Origin: JBKBYG01 sp046313435
Lineage (GTDB): Bacteria > Pseudomonadota > Alphaproteobacteria > Rickettsiales > Arcanibacteraceae
Reading direction: 5' to 3'
DNA length: 64,000 nucleotides
NCBI GenBank assembly: GCA_046313435.1
Contig: JBKBYG010000004.1
Coordinates: 14,864 to 78,863 of the forward strand
This document shows positions 43,390-53,010 of the stretch, piece after piece. The notes beneath the pieces were generated by a model. It was given only the letters and a program-made list of their open reading frames with translations. It searched no databases and was not told the origin of the DNA. The position numbers were made by a program, and so were the translations under genes. Each line of letters begins with the position of its first letter. The first letter of the stretch is position 1.

Positions 43390-44874
43390 TTAATACATTT
43401 TAAATCTATTACGTATAGCAAGGATAAACATCGTAAGTAATCCTACATTTATCATGCCTTGCATCGTTGCAAGCAAAATTAAGCTAAATGGCAAATCGTT
43501 AAATTGTAGCATAAATTTTGCAGTATAAATTTCAAAAGGTCTAAAAAACTGTTGCAAACTTAGATGGTAAGCACTTCCCCAACTTTTTGATATAAAGTTA
43601 GTTTTACTTAATATATTTTTATATAATATAGGAAAAACTCCAAATAGCAAAGCAAGTAAAATTAAAATAGGTCTCTTAATGCTTTGTCCATAATTTGATA
43701 AGGCTAAATAACAAAATGATAATATTTTTTCAGTTAAGCTTACACAAAATCCTGAATTATAGGTGGAGTTTTTATAGTAACTATTAGAGGTTTGTGGTAA
43801 TGAAATAACCTTTACAATAAAACGATCTATAGCGATTCTTATATTATTTATTAATTTAATATCATAAGTTCTAATAGGAGCATTCAATAAGCTTTTTTGT
43901 TCTAAAGCAAAAAACATTCCTTCCTCACGTCTCGCTTTCTTCTTGTCCATAATTAATTTTAAGCTTCTGTACGCTTGTTCTGCGCCCTCGCTATATGTAT
44001 CAATAAAATCTACTCCTCTAAAATCAGTATCTTGATGTATATCACAATTATGAAATTTAGGAGCTCTATGAAATATAGAATTTGTAAAAGAAGTTTTCTT
44101 TTGAAAAACTCTATTTTCAAAGTTTACTTCACCATAAAATTTAATTTCATGAAAAAAGATTCTATGGAATTTATCTAAAGGAATTTCGATTTCTTTAGAA
44201 TATTTCACTTCAGAATTTTTATCATTAGCAATATTAAGGATTTCTACTTCTTCGATTAAGCATGAAAAATCAGCATTTTTATAAAATGCTGTTTCTTGAT
44301 CTTTGTAAGAAGCAAATAATGCAGAGCAACCAAAATTTGAATTTATAAAAGATACATCTCCTAAAAAGCTTATACCTAAAAAATCTATAGTATTTCTTAT
44401 ATAAAATAACGTAGGAAAATTTATTTCAAGATTTAAGATTTCTCTTTTAATATATTTTAGACTTGTAGGTAAAAACTTAACCCTTTCAAATGAAGTCTCA
44501 CTTTTAAAAACTGAATTAATAAAACTTATACCATTATAAAATATAGATAATTTAAATTTTGCTGAACAATCAAAAGTTATAGAATGAAAAAAAATTTGGT
44601 AAAAAAAATGACAATTTGTAAATTTTAAAGCTTTTTCGAATTTACATTTATAAAATATTATTGGTATATAAAATTCTAAACCATATAAATTAATTTCTGT
44701 AAAATTTATATTATAAAATATTATAATGCTGTTACTTGCTTCTGCTTCATGCATGTATTTAATAAATTTTTCTTTATCAATATTTTCTTCTTGAAAAACT
44801 ATATATAAAGATTTTTCTAACGCCGATCTTAAGGGGAGATAATCGTTAAAATCTTTTATGTTAAACTTATTCAT
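43390..44874 (-). CDS. pentapeptide-repeat-like membrane protein
   Basis: The 494-residue product has an N-terminal segment with irregular five-residue repeats over about residues 45-310, such as FYKCKFEKALKFTNCHF, ISFLGDVSFINSNFGCSALF and DTDFRGVDF. These fit a right-handed beta-helix of the pentapeptide type. A conserved linker (YRSLKLIMDKKKARREEGMFFALEQKSLL) leads to a C-terminal membrane domain with hydrophobic helices (about 405-425 and 460-490; SNYGQSIKRPILILLALLFG). This layout recurs in bacterial pentapeptide membrane proteins; some resemble channel-like proteins. Function unknown. Confidence 0.85.
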   Translation of the reverse strand: MNKFNIKDFNDYLPLRSALEKSLYIVFQEENIDKEKFIKYMHEAEASNSIIIFYNINFTEINLYGLEFYIPIIFYKCKFEKALKFTNCHFFYQIFFHSITFDCSAKFKLSIFYNGISFINSVFKSETSFERVKFLPTSLKYIKREILNLEINFPTLFYIRNTIDFLGISFLGDVSFINSNFGCSALFASYKDQETAFYKNADFSCLIEEVEILNIANDKNSEVKYSKEIEIPLDKFHRIFFHEIKFYGEVNFENRVFQKKTSFTNSIFHRAPKFHNCDIHQDTDFRGVDFIDTYSEGAEQAYRSLKLIMDKKKARREEGMFFALEQKSLLNAPIRTYDIKLINNIRIAIDRFIVKVISLPQTSNSYYKNSTYNSGFCVSLTEKILSFCYLALSNYGQSIKRPILILLALLFGVFPILYKNILSKTNFISKSWGSAYHLSLQQFFRPFEIYTAKFMLQFNDLPFSLILLATMQGMINVGLLTMFILAIRNRFKMY

Positions 44875-45162
44875 TTAATCAATCATTTATGTTGTTATAA
44901 TTAATATTTACTTTTAACAGGTATGAATAGCAAATCTCTCTGTAATTCCATCACAGTTACATTGCTTCAATTAAATTTCGAGATAAGGTTTAAAAAGCAC
45001 AGTTTGGAAAGGTCAAACGACCTAATAAGTCATACTATACCAATTTCTAACTAAACTACTTTATGATAATAATCCTATTAAGTAATAATATTAGTTACAA
45101 ATAATTTATAAATTCTGAATTTTAAAAAATTTATTTTAAATATTATACAAGCCTGGTAATTT

Positions 45163-46665
45163 TTATTTAAATAAAACAGAGATTTTATTTTCTTTACTTA
45201 CAGAAGAACTCCAGTTTGAAGATTTTTTCGCACCTTTATAAAGTTCCTTATAGTTAAATAAACTTTCAGAAGGCAAAATGGGATACACCATATTTTCTTT
45301 CAATCTATATGCAAAATCAAGAAATTTGCTTTTAACGACATTATCTGGATCATCATTAATATCATTAGATTCGTTAGTTTCAAAATTTATATTATATTTA
45401 TCTCCTACAGATTTAAATATAGAAATAAAATAAGCTATATAATTAATTTTACTATCGCTTTGCTGGACAGGTTGAGCATTATTTTTTATATGCTTTGGCA
45501 TTTGCACGACATATTCTTTCCACTGAGTAAAAAATGTTGCGTCAATATTTTCTAGCTCTGGAATTGCTTTATTTAACAGCTTATTCAGTAAATTATAAAA
45601 TTGTATTTTTAATTCAGCCGGCAATATGCTTTCAAATTCTATAAACTGGTCATTTAGACATAATATATTTTCATATATATATTCAAAATCTTTTTTATCG
45701 AAAACTTCTTCGATAAAGTTAACAAGTAATTTGATTGTATAAGTAATAGGAGAGAATACAACATGACTATCACTGTTAATCTGTTCGTATAAGATTGCAG
45801 ATTGCATATAGTAATTCAAAGCAGGGTCATAATCTTTAAGTTTCTGATAACATAATCCTATTTCTTGAAAAACGTACAATCTATCGTAGTTAATTTCAAT
45901 TATATGTTGCTCATACTTATTTCTGGATTCTCTTTCTATCAGCTTTATATTATCTAAACTGAACCTATATCTTTCAATTGCTTGAGAAAAATCATCATGA
46001 TAAAATTTCAGCCTTGCACTTAATAAATCTAATTTATAGTTAAAAGTTTTATTATTATAAAATGCACTATACGCTGAGGAATTATTACCTGATTTTATAG
46101 GCAAAAAAGATAAGGAATATAGATTTTCTGCTTCTGATAGATATTTCTGTGAATCAGAATAATATTTGTTATTGATTTCTGTTTTATTTAATCTTTCTTC
46201 AAATTCATAATATCTATTTAATTTTTTTTCTGCTGGAAGATGATTAATTATTTCCCGCTGTTTTAATTCTGCGTTTAATATATTTAAATCATGTGCCGCA
46301 AATAAAAAATCTGTATTATTTTCACTTAACTTATTTTCTGCAAACTCAATAATTTTTTTACTCAGATTCTTTGCAAAATTTTCCAACTTTTCTTCATTAT
46401 ATTCAACTCCTTTAGCACAAGCATTAATTAAATCAATAACTTGATTCTTCAGCTTTTTATCTTTTCCTGCATAAAATGCTGCTATTTTTTCAATGTCAAA
46501 ATTTTTTAAACTATTATATCTCCAGAATTTAATTATATTAGTGTTCCCTGACTGATAATCTAGTTTAAATGAGGCTATAATAAAATCCTTCCAACACTCA
46601 ACATTCTGTACATTGATTTTACTATAAATATCTGATTCAAAGATTTGTTTATTAGGATTCTTCAC
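45163..46665 (-). CDS. orphan helical protein with TPR-like repeat
   Basis: I do not recognise this 500-residue protein. It is almost entirely predicted helical and charged, with no signal peptide. A tetratricopeptide-like unit is visible near residues 268-302 (FQEIGLCYQKLKDYDPALNY, then YMQSAILYEQ), with a weaker one before (LDLLSARLKFYHDDFSQAIERY). The rest may be a divergent helical-repeat scaffold. It follows pssA upstream by 5 bases (46671), so it could be translated from the psd-pssA mRNA. A host-directed or scaffold role is possible but unsupported. Confidence 0.75.
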   Translation of the reverse strand: MKNPNKQIFESDIYSKINVQNVECWKDFIIASFKLDYQSGNTNIIKFWRYNSLKNFDIEKIAAFYAGKDKKLKNQVIDLINACAKGVEYNEEKLENFAKNLSKKIIEFAENKLSENNTDFLFAAHDLNILNAELKQREIINHLPAEKKLNRYYEFEERLNKTEINNKYYSDSQKYLSEAENLYSLSFLPIKSGNNSSAYSAFYNNKTFNYKLDLLSARLKFYHDDFSQAIERYRFSLDNIKLIERESRNKYEQHIIEINYDRLYVFQEIGLCYQKLKDYDPALNYYMQSAILYEQINSDSHVVFSPITYTIKLLVNFIEEVFDKKDFEYIYENILCLNDQFIEFESILPAELKIQFYNLLNKLLNKAIPELENIDATFFTQWKEYVVQMPKHIKNNAQPVQQSDSKINYIAYFISIFKSVGDKYNINFETNESNDINDDPDNVVKSKFLDFAYRLKENMVYPILPSESLFNYKELYKGAKKSSNWSSSVSKENKISVLFK

Positions 46666-46670
46666 AATAT

Positions 46671-47426
46671 TTAAATTTTATCTTTAAATTTTTTGAATTT
46701 ATATATGCTTACTGGAATCGATATTACATAAATCAATCCAATTAAAGGTAGTGTTATCCAAGGTTCAATTATTATACTTACGATTACTATTCCTGCTAAC
46801 ATCAAGGCAATAGAAATAAGATTATGCTTAATAAGAATTTTTTTAACATAGAATGTAGGCACTCTACTAGCCATTAATAATCCTACAATCATCAAGTATA
46901 ATGCAACAAGGATGGGAGAGTTAAAAATTTCATATTGAAAATCCAACATCATAGGCACTAATGCCAAGGAAGCTCCTACAGGCGAAGGAACCCCTACAAA
47001 AAATTTATCCGTCCATGCCGGTCTATCACTATCATCAATTATAGTGTTAAACCTAGCTAATCTTATTACGCAACAAATAGTGTAAAATAATGTAACTGCC
47101 CACCCTAAACCTTTAACTGATAAATATTGTAATTGCCAAAGATACAAAACTAAGGCCGGCGCAATGCCAAAGCTTAAAAAATCTGCCAGTGAATCAAGCT
47201 GCGCTCCGAAGCTAGTTGAAGCTTTCAAAAGCCTTGCTAATTTTCCATCTATTCCGTCTAAAAGCGCAGCTATAATGATAAATATTACAGAATTTTCCCA
47301 TTTTTCTAACATTGCAAATCTAATTGCTGACATACCAAAACATAATGCACTTAATGTAATAATATTAGGAAATAACCTACTTATCGGCAAAGGATTAGTT
47401 TGAATAGGGGTGGATGAAGTTTTCAC
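46671..47426 (-). CDS. pssA: CDP-diacylglycerol-serine O-phosphatidyltransferase
   Basis: The 251-residue membrane protein has the CDP-alcohol phosphatidyltransferase signature: DGIDGKLARLLKASTSFGAQ, then LDSLADFLSFG, giving the DGxxAR...G...D...D pattern with catalytic aspartates. About eight hydrophobic helices follow. It makes phosphatidylserine from CDP-diacylglycerol and serine. It begins directly after the psd stop, and psd then decarboxylates the product, so the pair makes phosphatidylethanolamine. Confidence 0.96.
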   Translation of the reverse strand: MKTSSTPIQTNPLPISRLFPNIITLSALCFGMSAIRFAMLEKWENSVIFIIIAALLDGIDGKLARLLKASTSFGAQLDSLADFLSFGIAPALVLYLWQLQYLSVKGLGWAVTLFYTICCVIRLARFNTIIDDSDRPAWTDKFFVGVPSPVGASLALVPMMLDFQYEIFNSPILVALYLMIVGLLMASRVPTFYVKKILIKHNLISIALMLAGIVIVSIIIEPWITLPLIGLIYVISIPVSIYKFKKFKDKI

Positions 47427-48119
47427 TTATCTTATTTCCCCTTCTCTTTTTGGATAATTATTATTTAATTCTGCAATTATAGTTTCTCCTCCAACAGACC
47501 TTTGTCCTACCATTACTAAAGGGTTTACATTTTTTGGCAAATATACATCCATCCTGCTTCCAAAGCGTATTAATCCAAAACGCTCACCTGCTTGAACTTG
47601 CTCTCCTTCTTCAAGCTCACAAACTATTCTCCTTGCTATCAACCCAGCTATTTGAGTAAAAGCAATTTGGTATCCATCTTTAGTGGTCACTAATACAGCC
47701 TGACGTTCGTTATCTACGCTAGCTTTATCAAATGAAGCATTAATAAATTTTCCAGGACGGTATGATAAGGTTTTAACAGTTCCGCTTACAGGAATGCGAT
47801 TAACATGTACATCAAATACATTTAAAAAAATACTTACCCTAAGCATTTCTTCATCCCCTATATTTAACTCTTTTGGAGGAGAAGCAAATTCAATTTTTTG
47901 CACTAAACCATCAGCTGGACTTATTATAAAATTTTCACCTACTGGTGTAACACGATCTGGATTTCTAAAGAAAAATACGCACCATATTGTTAATATTGCA
48001 CCCATCCATCCTAAAGGTTGAATAAAATACCCTACTAGCAGCGATACTATAGCAAATATAGTAATAAAATAATATCCTTCTCGATGAATGGAAGGTATAA
48101 TCATTTTTAGCATTTCCAT
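47427..48119 (-). CDS. psd: phosphatidylserine decarboxylase proenzyme
   Basis: The 230-residue product is the short archaeal/alphaproteobacterial type of PSD. An N-terminal membrane segment (ITIFAIVSLLVGYFI) precedes SPADGLVQKIE, FLNVFDVHVNRIPVSG and the self-cleavage site Gly187-Ser188 in LIRFGSRMDVYLP, where Ser becomes the pyruvoyl cofactor. It converts phosphatidylserine to phosphatidylethanolamine. It lies upstream of pssA with no gap, the order often seen in alphaproteobacteria. Confidence 0.96.
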   Translation of the reverse strand: MEMLKMIIPSIHREGYYFITIFAIVSLLVGYFIQPLGWMGAILTIWCVFFFRNPDRVTPVGENFIISPADGLVQKIEFASPPKELNIGDEEMLRVSIFLNVFDVHVNRIPVSGTVKTLSYRPGKFINASFDKASVDNERQAVLVTTKDGYQIAFTQIAGLIARRIVCELEEGEQVQAGERFGLIRFGSRMDVYLPKNVNPLVMVGQRSVGGETIIAELNNNYPKREGEIR

Positions 48120-48665
48120 AAAAATCCTTTTAACTAAAATTATAAATTTTAAAATGAAATTAATAAGCTATTAAGTTGATCTTGGCAATATAGTAAATTC
48201 TATTTTTTAAGATATTACTAAATGCATCATGCTGAAATTTTGTATTATTTTCAACATCCTCATTTACAATCAAATGGATAGAAGTTCTACAATTTAGTTA
48301 TTATTTCATCTGTCGCAAGAGGAAAGGAATATTATGAATGGTGCCGGATGTCGGGATTGAACTGACGACCTACCGCTTACAAGGCGGTTGCTCTACCACT
48401 GAGCTAATCCGGCGTTAAAAATCTATATATTTTATTTAAAACATAAAAGCAAGCATTAAATTTAACTTACCTTAAATTTTTGTCATTTAATAAAAATATG
48501 ATCATTTCGGAAATAATATTATTATATTTCCTAAAAAACACACTTGTCTAACTTAATATCTTGAAAATTTACTTTTAATATATATTAGCATTTGTAATTT
48601 TTTAATTCTTAACTAATATGACATTCTAATTTATACAAAATAATATTTATAAAGGCAAAATTATT
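48120..48665. other. intergenic region with tRNA-Thr and porin promoter
   Basis: Apart from the tRNA at 48339-48413 this 546-bp region contains no gene I can support. Sequence before 48339 serves the psd operon. The last ~150 bases are extremely AT-rich and end in AAAGG 8 bases before the porin start, so they should contain the porin promoter and leader. Confidence 0.6.
48339..48413 (-). tRNA. tRNA-Thr(TGT)
   Basis: Read on the minus strand the 75 bases form a cloverleaf. The acceptor stem is GCCGGAT/ATCCGGC, the D stem GCTC/GAGC, and the anticodon stem ACCGC/GCGGT holds loop CTTGTAA with anticodon TGT (Thr ACA/ACG). The T stem GTCAG/CCGAC has one A-C mismatch and the loop is TTCAATC. The 3' CCA is encoded. 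It is the second tRNA-Thr in the window. Confidence 0.95.
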
Positions 48666-49844
48666 ATGAAAAAAAATTTACTTGCAAGCACTGCAATTCT
48701 ATTATTTACCTCGTTTTCTGCATTAGCTGATGGACCAACTGCATCTCTTACAGGATTATTTGAAACTGAGTTTGGCGCGCGTGATCAAAAGAAAGCTTAT
48801 AACACCATTAATCTTTCTCCTAATCAGAAAAACATGACTACTCATACTGGTGCAAATATTAGTGCTAAAGTATCTGGCAAAGCTGATGCGGGATTTACTT
48901 ATGGCGCAGTTACTACGCTTCAAACTACTACAGAATATACTGGCACTTCTGCTCAAAGATCTTATATTTTTCTTGAAAGTGATTTAGGGCGTGTAGAATT
49001 CGGTAGCAATCTTAGCGCTGCACGTCAAATGAGAGTTTCAGCCGGAACAATTGCACGCGGAAGCGGAGGTGTTGACGGCAATTTTGGTTTCTACGCAAAT
49101 CTAAATATGGACGGTTTACTTTTTAAAACTAATCTTAATAATTATATGGATAGCATTAGCAGTGGATATAGCGAAGACACTAGAAAAATCACTTATTTCA
49201 CGCCTAAAATTGCTGGATTACAAGCTGGTTTAAGCTATACTCCTGATACAACGGTGAACGGAACTGGAATAGAGTATAATGCTCTTGGAGATTTTGGCAG
49301 ACATATTAAAGATAATATTTCTCTAGGATTAAAGTATGACAATAATTTCAATGACTTAAATATCATTTTAAGTGCAACTGGTGAATTTGGTAAAACTGCT
49401 TACAACTTTTCAAGCCCTGCAATTGATAAAGGCAAGCACAATCTTACAAGTTGGATGTTTGGTGCACAAGCAGCTCATTCTGGATTCAGCATTGCGGGTT
49501 CATATGGTAATATAAGCAAAAAAATATTTAGATATGGATACGTAAATGAAAATTCATCAATTCAGACCCCTCTTTCAAAAGATATGAAGACTTGGACAGC
49601 AGGAATTGCATATTCTAAAGACGATTTAGGAGTAAGTATAACATATTTAGGCTCTGAAGTGCCTTTATATAATTATGGTAAAAACAGTTTTGATAATTTA
49701 GCTTTAAGCGTTGATTATAAAATTGCCCCAGGAATATTACCTTACGTGGAAGTTTTAACATTTAAGCAAAAAGCTGCAAAAAATTTGAACAGACCTACAA
49801 ATAAAGGCAATATATTTATGCTAGGTTCTCAATTTACATTCTAA
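48666..49844 (+). CDS. outer-membrane porin
   Basis: The 392-residue product has a signal peptide (MKKNLLASTAILLFTSFSALA) and a mature part typical of alphaproteobacterial porins. The first strand is ASLTGLFETEFGAR. Loop and strand motifs follow, such as SYIFLESDLGRVEFGSN. Alternating hydrophobic strands continue, and the C terminus is an aromatic-ended strand FMLGSQFTF. It should form a trimeric or monomeric beta-barrel that admits small solutes through the outer membrane, folded by the BamA and Skp encoded in the same window. A hairpin lies downstream. Confidence 0.92.
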   Translation: MKKNLLASTAILLFTSFSALADGPTASLTGLFETEFGARDQKKAYNTINLSPNQKNMTTHTGANISAKVSGKADAGFTYGAVTTLQTTTEYTGTSAQRSYIFLESDLGRVEFGSNLSAARQMRVSAGTIARGSGGVDGNFGFYANLNMDGLLFKTNLNNYMDSISSGYSEDTRKITYFTPKIAGLQAGLSYTPDTTVNGTGIEYNALGDFGRHIKDNISLGLKYDNNFNDLNIILSATGEFGKTAYNFSSPAIDKGKHNLTSWMFGAQAAHSGFSIAGSYGNISKKIFRYGYVNENSSIQTPLSKDMKTWTAGIAYSKDDLGVSITYLGSEVPLYNYGKNSFDNLALSVDYKIAPGILPYVEVLTFKQKAAKNLNRPTNKGNIFMLGSQFTF

Positions 49845-49860
49845 ATATTTATCTATATTC

Positions 49861-49901
49861 CGGAAAGCCTAATCTCATTTATAGTAAGAGTAGGCTTTCC
49901 G
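49861..49901 (+). terminator. hairpin downstream of porin
   Basis: CGGAAAGCCTA (49861-49871) pairs with TAGGCTTTCCG (49891-49901), with an inner CTC/GAG pairing. It lies 17 bases beyond the porin stop. No long T-run follows, so termination may be partial or the hairpin may stabilise the abundant porin mRNA. Confidence 0.6.
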
Positions 49902-50029
49902 AATAATCAAAGTGTTAAGTTTTATTACCTCAAAATTTTAGTTAATGAAAATTTATCTTATTGACAAAGTTTATTAAAAATGTTATATATTTATTAAATA
50001 TTTTAACTTTATATTAGGTAGAATTTATT

Positions 50030-51121
50030 ATGCCAAGATACTCATATAGTTCACAAGGATTACAAAATTATGATGATCAGATTTTAGAAAATCAAAATAG
50101 AACTCCAGAAACTTTTTTCAATTCACAACCAGAAATCAATAATCGTCCAGTCCGAAATAGAATAAATACTTCGAATGAAGCTCCAACCGTTCCTGAAAAT
50201 AAAATGTTAAAATTTGCAGCTAATAGTTTCTATAATATTGCTAGTTCTTCATTGTCATTGCCGCTGCATATTTTAGATTACAGCTCAAGAGCATATGAAG
50301 ACAGCAAAATATTTACAAATTTCTTATATAATAAATATTTTGATAATACTCAATCTCATATAGTAACTAAAAAATTTATGAAAGGAATTTCTGCTTGCGC
50401 AGTTTTATTTTCTACTGTAGCTGGTGGTTTGGTTGGAGCCTATATGGGAATATATGATATTTATCATTATGAATATCTAGTATTAAATAAATTTGATAAA
50501 TTTAATAAAACATCATCTAAATATCATGATAAAGCTAAAGCATACTTAGATAATCTTAATTTTTCTGCTTTTTCCACCCAATTACAAAACTTATTTGATT
50601 TTGTTTTTGATAATGTAGCAAGCACATCATTTAAAGAAAAAGTTCAGAATTTTTATAAAGATTTTCAGGATTATATTGATGGAGAAGCACGCAAAGCTAT
50701 TGAAATACGCAAAACTGCTGAAATACGCAGAGCTGCTGAAACACGTGAAGCCGCTGAAACACGTGAAGCCGCTGAAACACGTGAAGCTGTTCATCAGCCT
50801 AATATATTTCTTTCTATTTTTAAAGTAGCTGCTTTAAGGAAAGATCCCGTTAATGAAACAATTATTGCCGTTGATGAAGCAACTGTTGATAGATCACGTG
50901 ATTCCGCTCCAGCCTCAGCACTAGACAACTCTTCTTCTAATGAAATCAATGCTCCAGCGCAAACTGTGGAACGAAACTCAAATAAAATAGAACCTAATTC
51001 CCGTTTATTTTATACGCAAGAAGAATTAGGATATGAACCAAGTTATTTAAAATTATCTTTAACTAAAAAATTTGAAAAAAATTACGGTAAGAAAGAAGCT
51101 TCTAATTCACCTACTAGATAA
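50030..51121 (+). CDS. orphan protein with Gly-rich membrane module and ETREAA repeats
   Basis: I do not recognise this 363-residue protein. Residues 66-145 share the layout of the duplicated module in the protein at 22509-23609: NSFYNIASSSLSLPLHILDY, a charged linker, a hydrophobic Gly-rich segment (SACAVLFSTVAGGLVGAYMG) and an acidic or aromatic end. Residues 231-253 are six-residue repeats (AETREA), coded by 18-bp direct repeats. The C-terminal third is polar and Ser/Asn-rich. It is probably membrane-inserted with soluble ends; function unknown. It is convergent with alr. Confidence 0.75.
   Translation: MPRYSYSSQGLQNYDDQILENQNRTPETFFNSQPEINNRPVRNRINTSNEAPTVPENKMLKFAANSFYNIASSSLSLPLHILDYSSRAYEDSKIFTNFLYNKYFDNTQSHIVTKKFMKGISACAVLFSTVAGGLVGAYMGIYDIYHYEYLVLNKFDKFNKTSSKYHDKAKAYLDNLNFSAFSTQLQNLFDFVFDNVASTSFKEKVQNFYKDFQDYIDGEARKAIEIRKTAEIRRAAETREAAETREAAETREAVHQPNIFLSIFKVAALRKDPVNETIIAVDEATVDRSRDSAPASALDNSSSNEINAPAQTVERNSNKIEPNSRLFYTQEELGYEPSYLKLSLTKKFEKNYGKKEASNSPTR
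50717..50788 (+). repeat. 18-bp tandem repeats, in frame
   Basis: Four 18-bp units (GCTGAAACACGTGAAGCC type) run at 50717, 50735, 50753 and 50771. The last three are nearly identical and the first is diverged (GCTGAAATACGCAGAGCT). They code AETREA. Near identity suggests recent slippage-driven expansion. Confidence 0.85.
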
Positions 51122-51227
51122 TTTAAATTACTAATTAGTATAATTTTGGTATACACGCTAAGGTCAGAACCTGCAAATATTCGAAATGTAATTAGTGTCG
51201 TGTACCAGAAATTATATAAATTTAAAT
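51121..51227. repeat. imperfect palindromic segment between convergent genes
   Basis: ATTTAAATT at 51121-51129 pairs with AATTTAAAT at 51219-51227. ATAATTTTGGTA at 51140-51151 pairs imperfectly with TACCAGAAATTAT at 51203-51215. A small hairpin AGGT-CAGA-ACCT sits near the middle (51161-51172). It may be a bidirectional stop or a palindromic repeat unlike the 120-bp element elsewhere. Confidence 0.4.
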
Positions 51228-51286
51228 ATATTAAACTTTTTGGGAATTAATTTTAGAATATTTTTTATAGCAATTTACTGATTTAA

Positions 51287-52372
51287 TTATATCATTGTCC
51301 AATGAAATTTAATCCTATATTGTATTGTACATAGCAGTTCATATACACTGCGATTTGCATAATTTGCTATTTCTTCAATTGGCAAATCCTCACCCCATAA
51401 TGTGACTGAATCACCAACTTTTGCATTAGGGCAATTGCTCAAATCAATCGTAATCATATCCATTGATACTTGTCCTACAATTTGACAACGAGTCCCATTA
51501 ACAAGTATTGGCGTTCCTTCAAAAACACTTCTAGGGTAACCATCACCATAACCCATTGCTATAACACCTATCAACATTTCTTTCGGACAAATATACTTAC
51601 TATTATACCCTATAGAACTGTCTTTACTATGCTTTTTTACAGCAATTAGTCTGGTCTGCAAATTCATTATAGGCTTTAAATTAAAATTACTAGCGGATTG
51701 ACCTTTAACGGGAGAGACGCCATATAAGGCAAGACCTGGCCTTATTACATCTAAATGTGAATCAGGAAAATGGAAAATAGCAGCTGAATTAGCAAAGCTT
51801 TTACTTCCTGGTAAATCTTTTACAACTTCATTAAAAGCATTTATTTGCTTTTTGTTCAAATGGTGAGTAACTTCATCAGCACAAGCTAAGTGCGACATTA
51901 TTCCAGGCGGCTGTTGTATGTTTTTATTATTTAAAAATTCTTGATATATTTCTTTAGCCCGCGCGGGCGTAAAACCAATACGACCCATGCCCGTATCGAT
52001 TTTAATCCATGCATATATAGGCAGCGGTAAATTACTTGCTTTTAACCATTCTAATTGAGTTTCTTCATGAAAAACTACGTGAAATTTTTGGCAAGCCGCA
52101 ATAAGTAACTCGTCAATTTCGAAAACGCCCTCCATTAAGGTTATAGGAATTTTTATTCCTATCTTTCTAAGTGCGAGAGCTTCATCTATTGATGCAACCC
52201 CAAAGCTATAAACATGTTTTTCGAGTCTTTGAGCAACTGATCTAATACCATGTCCATAAGCATTTGCTTTAACCATAGCAATTATCTTACTATTTGAAGC
52301 ATGTTGCTTTATAATATTCAAATTATGTAACAAATTTTCAGTTGATAATATTGCTATTGCAGCTCTACTCAT
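51287..52372 (-). CDS. alr: alanine racemase
   Basis: The 361-residue product is full length. The PLP-binding Lys35 is in IAMVKANAYGHG. Other signatures are KIDTGMGRIGF, SAAIFHFPDSHLDVIRPGLALYG, and GYGDGYPR, with the catalytic Tyr, in the C-terminal beta domain; VSMDMITIDL follows. It interconverts L- and D-alanine for peptidoglycan. Its presence, with MotB, indicates that this organism still makes a cell wall. Single gene. Confidence 0.97.
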   Translation of the reverse strand: MSRAAIAILSTENLLHNLNIIKQHASNSKIIAMVKANAYGHGIRSVAQRLEKHVYSFGVASIDEALALRKIGIKIPITLMEGVFEIDELLIAACQKFHVVFHEETQLEWLKASNLPLPIYAWIKIDTGMGRIGFTPARAKEIYQEFLNNKNIQQPPGIMSHLACADEVTHHLNKKQINAFNEVVKDLPGSKSFANSAAIFHFPDSHLDVIRPGLALYGVSPVKGQSASNFNLKPIMNLQTRLIAVKKHSKDSSIGYNSKYICPKEMLIGVIAMGYGDGYPRSVFEGTPILVNGTRCQIVGQVSMDMITIDLSNCPNAKVGDSVTLWGEDLPIEEIANYANRSVYELLCTIQYRIKFHWTMI

Positions 52373-52538
52373 ATACTCTTATTTATAAATAAATTTTCTA
52401 ATTTAGAATTAAAATTTTTTAGTGATAATTGCAATTTATATTTTAATTGTTTATATTAATAGTCTTTCCCAATTATATTAAAATTGATTTCTTTAATGGC
52501 TAAGTCCTGAACTTAATAATTATTATAAATAGATAATT

Positions 52539-53009
52539 TTAAAAATTTTTACCTTGAACTTGTACTCCCCATTCATCCATAAGGTCATTTTGTTCTCTAA
52601 TTATTGCTTCTATTTTATATTTTGTCCTTCCAAGAAATATTTTCGAAGTAAATCTTGGTAAGCCCCATATCAATAACCATCCAAGCGAAGTACAGCCATA
52701 TATAGTAAACCATACAAAAGGAGTGCTTAACATTACTTGAGCCGTGTTATTAATGACATTACTTTTTAATAAATTAAATAGAAAAGGGAATACTCCCATT
52801 AAATTAAACGCACACACCGTGCTTGAAGCGTACTTATCCATTCTTCTATCAATTGTAACCGATGTTATAGCTGGCAGCATCGCAAACACAAAGAATATAA
52901 ATGCATATCTGGAAATTATTAATACAGACAATGCAACTATTACGCAGAAACATCTTATGATTACTGAAATTAACTTAAAATTATTTTTATTCGCAGTAGT
53001 TTTAGCCAT
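52539..53009 (-). CDS. membrane protein paired with a pseudokinase
   Basis: The 156-residue product has about four hydrophobic helices (VIIRCFCVIVALSVLIIS, FIFFVFAMLPAITSVTI, then FNLMGVFPFLFNLL and WFTIYGCTSLGWLLIWGLP) and a soluble tail ending DLMDEWGVQVQGKNF. I have a memory of similar alphaproteobacterial proteins with DRRxDKYASSTVxAFNLMG but no known role. Its ATG is one base after the pseudokinase stop, so the two are translated together and probably form a complex in the inner membrane. Confidence 0.8.
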   Translation of the reverse strand: MAKTTANKNNFKLISVIIRCFCVIVALSVLIISRYAFIFFVFAMLPAITSVTIDRRMDKYASSTVCAFNLMGVFPFLFNLLKSNVINNTAQVMLSTPFVWFTIYGCTSLGWLLIWGLPRFTSKIFLGRTKYKIEAIIREQNDLMDEWGVQVQGKNF

Positions 53010-53010
53010 G

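Noticed and set aside
44990..45020. Small hairpin AGGTC-AAAC-GACCT before the pentapeptide gene
   Set aside because: Only five base pairs, no T-run and no positional logic; too weak to call.
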